Below, piece after piece: positions 61,321 to 64,000 of a stretch of 64,000 bases of DNA. The notes beneath the pieces are model-generated. The model had not been told where the DNA came from and searched no databases. It saw only the letters and a list, made by a program, of their open reading frames with translations. A program made the position numbers and the translations under genes. Position 1 is the stretch's first letter. Each line of letters begins with the position of its first letter. This stretch comes from Prostheceraeus crozeri (taxonomy: Eukaryota; Platyhelminthes; Polycladida; Euryleptidae), in the NCBI GenBank assembly GCA_907163375.1, contig CAJQUW010015622.1, positions 738,680 through 802,679 on the forward strand, written 5' to 3'.

Positions 61321-62139
61321 CATATTGAAGTTCATTATCACAAATCTAAAACAACACAATGCATGCAATGGTGTCAAGTCTAGCTCTCATAAATGCTGAT
61401 ACTCAATCACATCAATGATTGTGTTGAAGTACAATTCGATGATCAGCAATATTCTGTTCTCTATCACTATTCATAGAATGGTTGTGTCCCTTTGCTTTGT
61501 ATTCACCTCTCCTTCGCGCGCGACAGGAATGTTCAGGAATCCCTCAGATAAAAATAGGACAGTCGTCATCAGTAAAAGACGTCGGTAGAAATGCAGTTAG
61601 CACGTTAAATAATTCTGAATTGATATTTAATGGCGATGGAGACAAGAAAGAATCAGCCATAAAACTACCGCTTCTCTTCCATAATCCGATGTTATCGGTG
61701 TTAGGAGAACGGCTGAAGTTGGTCAATAGTCTAGGCAATTTTATAATTTTTAGGGAGCAAATTTTCAGGCTTCAGCAAACATTGATTGACAAGGCATGAC
61801 TATCTGCTTGAAAATCCCTAAATAAAAATGTTTATATACAGTCCTCCTACTGATGATTTTCTTAATTTTCGGGCATGATCTTAGTTCTTAATATTGGTGA
61901 CCTACATTGGCAATGCTTACCTGCTGAGTTGCGACAGGCTAAAAGATTTTCCGTGAGCTTTCACTTCCCTACTATTCAGCCATCACCTATTAGTACATTG
62001 AATCTCATCGCTCTCATTGCAACGTCATTTAGCAGGCGAAGGCTGCTAGATTTCCAAGAAATGTTATTGTTTAAGTGTGTTCACTGTACTCTAACATTGC
62101 TGTGTTCTAGAACTGAATAAGTCTTATTGTTTTCTCGTT
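61321..62139. other. Mostly featureless; contains a LINE-like fragment
   Basis: Apart from the fragment at 61544-61738 nothing is recognised. The plus ORFs 61482-61799 and 61875-62120 have no known domain. Confidence 0.4.
61544..61738 (-). pseudogene. Possible LINE fragment upstream of the RT palm
   Basis: The minus frame has a layout seen between endonuclease and RT in CR1/jockey-like LINEs: an IG.L stretch, ELFNVLTAFLPTSFTDDDCP in place of the usual ELFN.YF.SVFT.DD. If correct, it is the other side of the LINE broken by the Penelope pair. Similarity is weak. Confidence 0.4.
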
Positions 62140-63130
62140 CTATTTAATTTCAGAACTCTACATCTGCATTCAAGAATCAACATGATTAATTTCAGCATTG
62201 CAGGTCAAAATTCCAGATTAAAGCATTCATTTGTATATATTTATATTAACATTTTCCATTTATTTCAAAGAAAACTTTTATGTACGTCATTTGCATTTCG
62301 AAATGCAACACTCATTTCGATTTTCAGATATCATAATTTAATTAAGAAACATACTTTTCATTTCAGAAATGATCATTTATAATTCCTTCTAAACCGTATA
62401 ATGTTTCAGACTCCGAGAAAAGACAACATACATTTAAGAAAGTAAGAAAGTGTCACCTTAATTTCAGATTTACAATCTATATTTAGGAAACGGTTATTTC
62501 GAATTATGAATCTTCATTTATAATTCAGATGTTAGGCAAGGTTATACTTTCAGACCCGGCGAATTAGATTTCAAAATAACTTGATATTATCAAAATTTTT
62601 GAAATTTTTGTCGCTATATTAGAAAGAAGTAAATATAGCAATTATCCGACACTTGCATTGTCAACAGCAATTTCAAGATATCTTTGTTAAGCTATTTGAA
62701 ATGTAGTCTCTCAAAATGCATTCTCGTGAAATGTATTTGAATCAGGCAACTGAGAAGTGTTTAAATGACATGGATGTGTTTTGAAATACAATGCACCATG
62801 GTCTGAAAATAAAACTTTGGCATCCACAATTATAAAGAACCAATTCTGAAATGAATCTGGTGATTTCTGAATTACTTGTAGCGTCTGAATTACAAATGAA
62901 GATTCTTAATTTGTGAAACAACCAAATTCCAAAAACATAAACTAGCACAAACTTTATAATTAAAAATGCACATCTAAAAATTTACATCATATTTTTTGGA
63001 ATGCTGAAACATAAACTATTTAAAATGAATCATAAATGATCATTCCAGAAAGTATACTTCCTAGTTGAAATTGATATTATCTGAAGTAAAAGTACTGATA
63101 TCAAAAATAGAGATGATTTAATCTGGAATA
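62140..63130. repeat. Oppositely oriented TTTCAGA / TCTGAAA word arrays
   Basis: The left half (about 62150-62560) carries TTTCAG or ATTCAG words at about 62152, 62192, 62325, 62363, 62407, 62465, 62525 and 62551. The right half (about 62800-63085) carries the inverse CTGAA words at about 62804, 62847, 62868, 62885, 63004 and 63080. It looks like a very decayed foldback. No gene. Confidence 0.5.
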
Positions 63131-64000
63131 TTAATTTGGAATATTGAAATTAATCTCTCTATTAAAGCGGTGTACTAACGGTAGTCCGCTTTGGAGGTCG
63201 CTACAGGTTGATTAGTTCATCCTTCTCTGATTTGTGATATCATAGGAAGGGGAGCTTTTGCTTTAGCCATAGATAAAATTTGTATTATAACAACAAATGC
63301 GCTGTACACATTGAAGTATCTGGTAGAAGCGTGGCACCAATATTAGTGCTTTTAGGGAGAGATACATTTGTTTTAGGGATAGTTTAGATACACTTGGAGA
63401 TCCGTTCGATGCCTTTCTAATGCAGTCGGGTGGCTTCCCTCCTCCTTCTCCTCGAGGTATTTTTACTGACCATTTATTATGTTTCCATTTTATCAACAGT
63501 CAGCATCTAGTGCTCAGTGACTACTAATGACTTTTCTCCAGGAAAAAGAATGAAATGCAATGCAAGCTCCAATTTTGCAAGATGCATAAATGTTTGTAAA
63601 AATGTCTACACAAAGAGAAATTGATTGTATTGCGTTGGTATTTCCAATTTTTCGTAGAAGTTTGTGATAACGCAATAAATAAGAAATCCTTACAACAATC
63701 ATCCATCAGAGAGAAAGGAATGAAATCGTCTGAATGTCCGATAAAAGACAATGACGTAAGACACAAAAAGATGTCATATGCAAGGTCATATGTCCAAAAT
63801 GCTTTAATACAGTTTATAGGCTGCATGCATCGCAGCACAACAAGAACCCTGCACATCACTATGTCAAGAACCAGTGGAACTGGGTCAAGGGCCAATTTCG
63901 GTGACCTAGGTCAGTGACCCGGTTTTCTCGTTTTTGGGCCTTTATTGTTGAAGGTCCGATATGCTGCTGGCGTCTGGAAGAATACATGTTGTTTCTTAAC
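63131..64000. other. No gene recognised
   Basis: Short overlapping ORFs on both strands (63524-63895 minus, 63621-63917 plus) without known motifs. Confidence 0.4.

Noticed and set aside
63905..63925. Hormone-receptor-like site TGACCTAGGTCA
   Set aside because: A single short palindrome without gene context; chance cannot be excluded.

Overview
This 64 kb window is eukaryotic, AT-rich and built almost entirely of transposable elements. No intact host protein-coding gene could be supported. BED-finger and CGGBP1-like hAT transposons, a Chapaev-like DNA transposon, a Penelope-like retroelement with a GIY-YIG endonuclease, a Crypton/DIRS-type tyrosine recombinase, a LINE fragment and tRNA-derived SINEs together point to an invertebrate metazoan. 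The frequent TAGGCCTA-type words would suit a marine invertebrate such as an echinoderm, hemichordate or mollusc. The lineage is inferred, not proven.

Positions 622 to about 42,735 form a higher-order tandem array. Its parts are: module A (622-7440, 24704-27721, 41653-42735); module B, which carries the tail of a decayed TTF/DUF4371-type hAT transposase (copies near 7440, 14260, 23200, 31264 and 37110); a BED-type hAT (hAT-2, three copies); a foldback MITE; and module D. The order is A-B-hAT2-D-B-hAT2-D-B' and then A-B-hAT2-D-B'-A'. Later insertions separate the copies and give internal empty sites. These are hAT-1 (1895-5574, TSD GTTATTAC) in the first A; a CGGBP1-like hAT-3 (17238-19363, TSD ATCATGAC) inside the second hAT-2; a Chapaev-like element (27726-31263, TSD GCTT) at the second A/B junction; and an unclassified element T (38663-41652, TSD GGATTAAT) whose inverted ends contain about 174-bp tandem repeats. 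The window starts inside another copy of element T.

From 42.7 kb on the sequence is less repetitive. It holds a tyrosine-recombinase relic (42911-44031, minus), several foldback MITEs, two tRNA-like SINEs, a small non-autonomous hAT (46698-47543), a 2.1-kb hAT-like element with purine-rich ends (51968-54079), and a recurring 15-mer that forms a perfect 30-bp palindrome at 54346-54375. From 57.1 to 61.2 kb two 5'-truncated Penelope-like copies are joined head to head and appear to interrupt a LINE. The last part has a foldback and a long stretch with oppositely oriented TTTCAGA/TCTGAAA words.

All recognisable transposases here are broken by stops or frameshifts. The second hAT-2 unit (about 16.2-16.8 and 20.1-24.3 kb) has a dense, insertion-biased load of single-base indels that its sister copies lack; this may be an assembly-quality artefact rather than biology.
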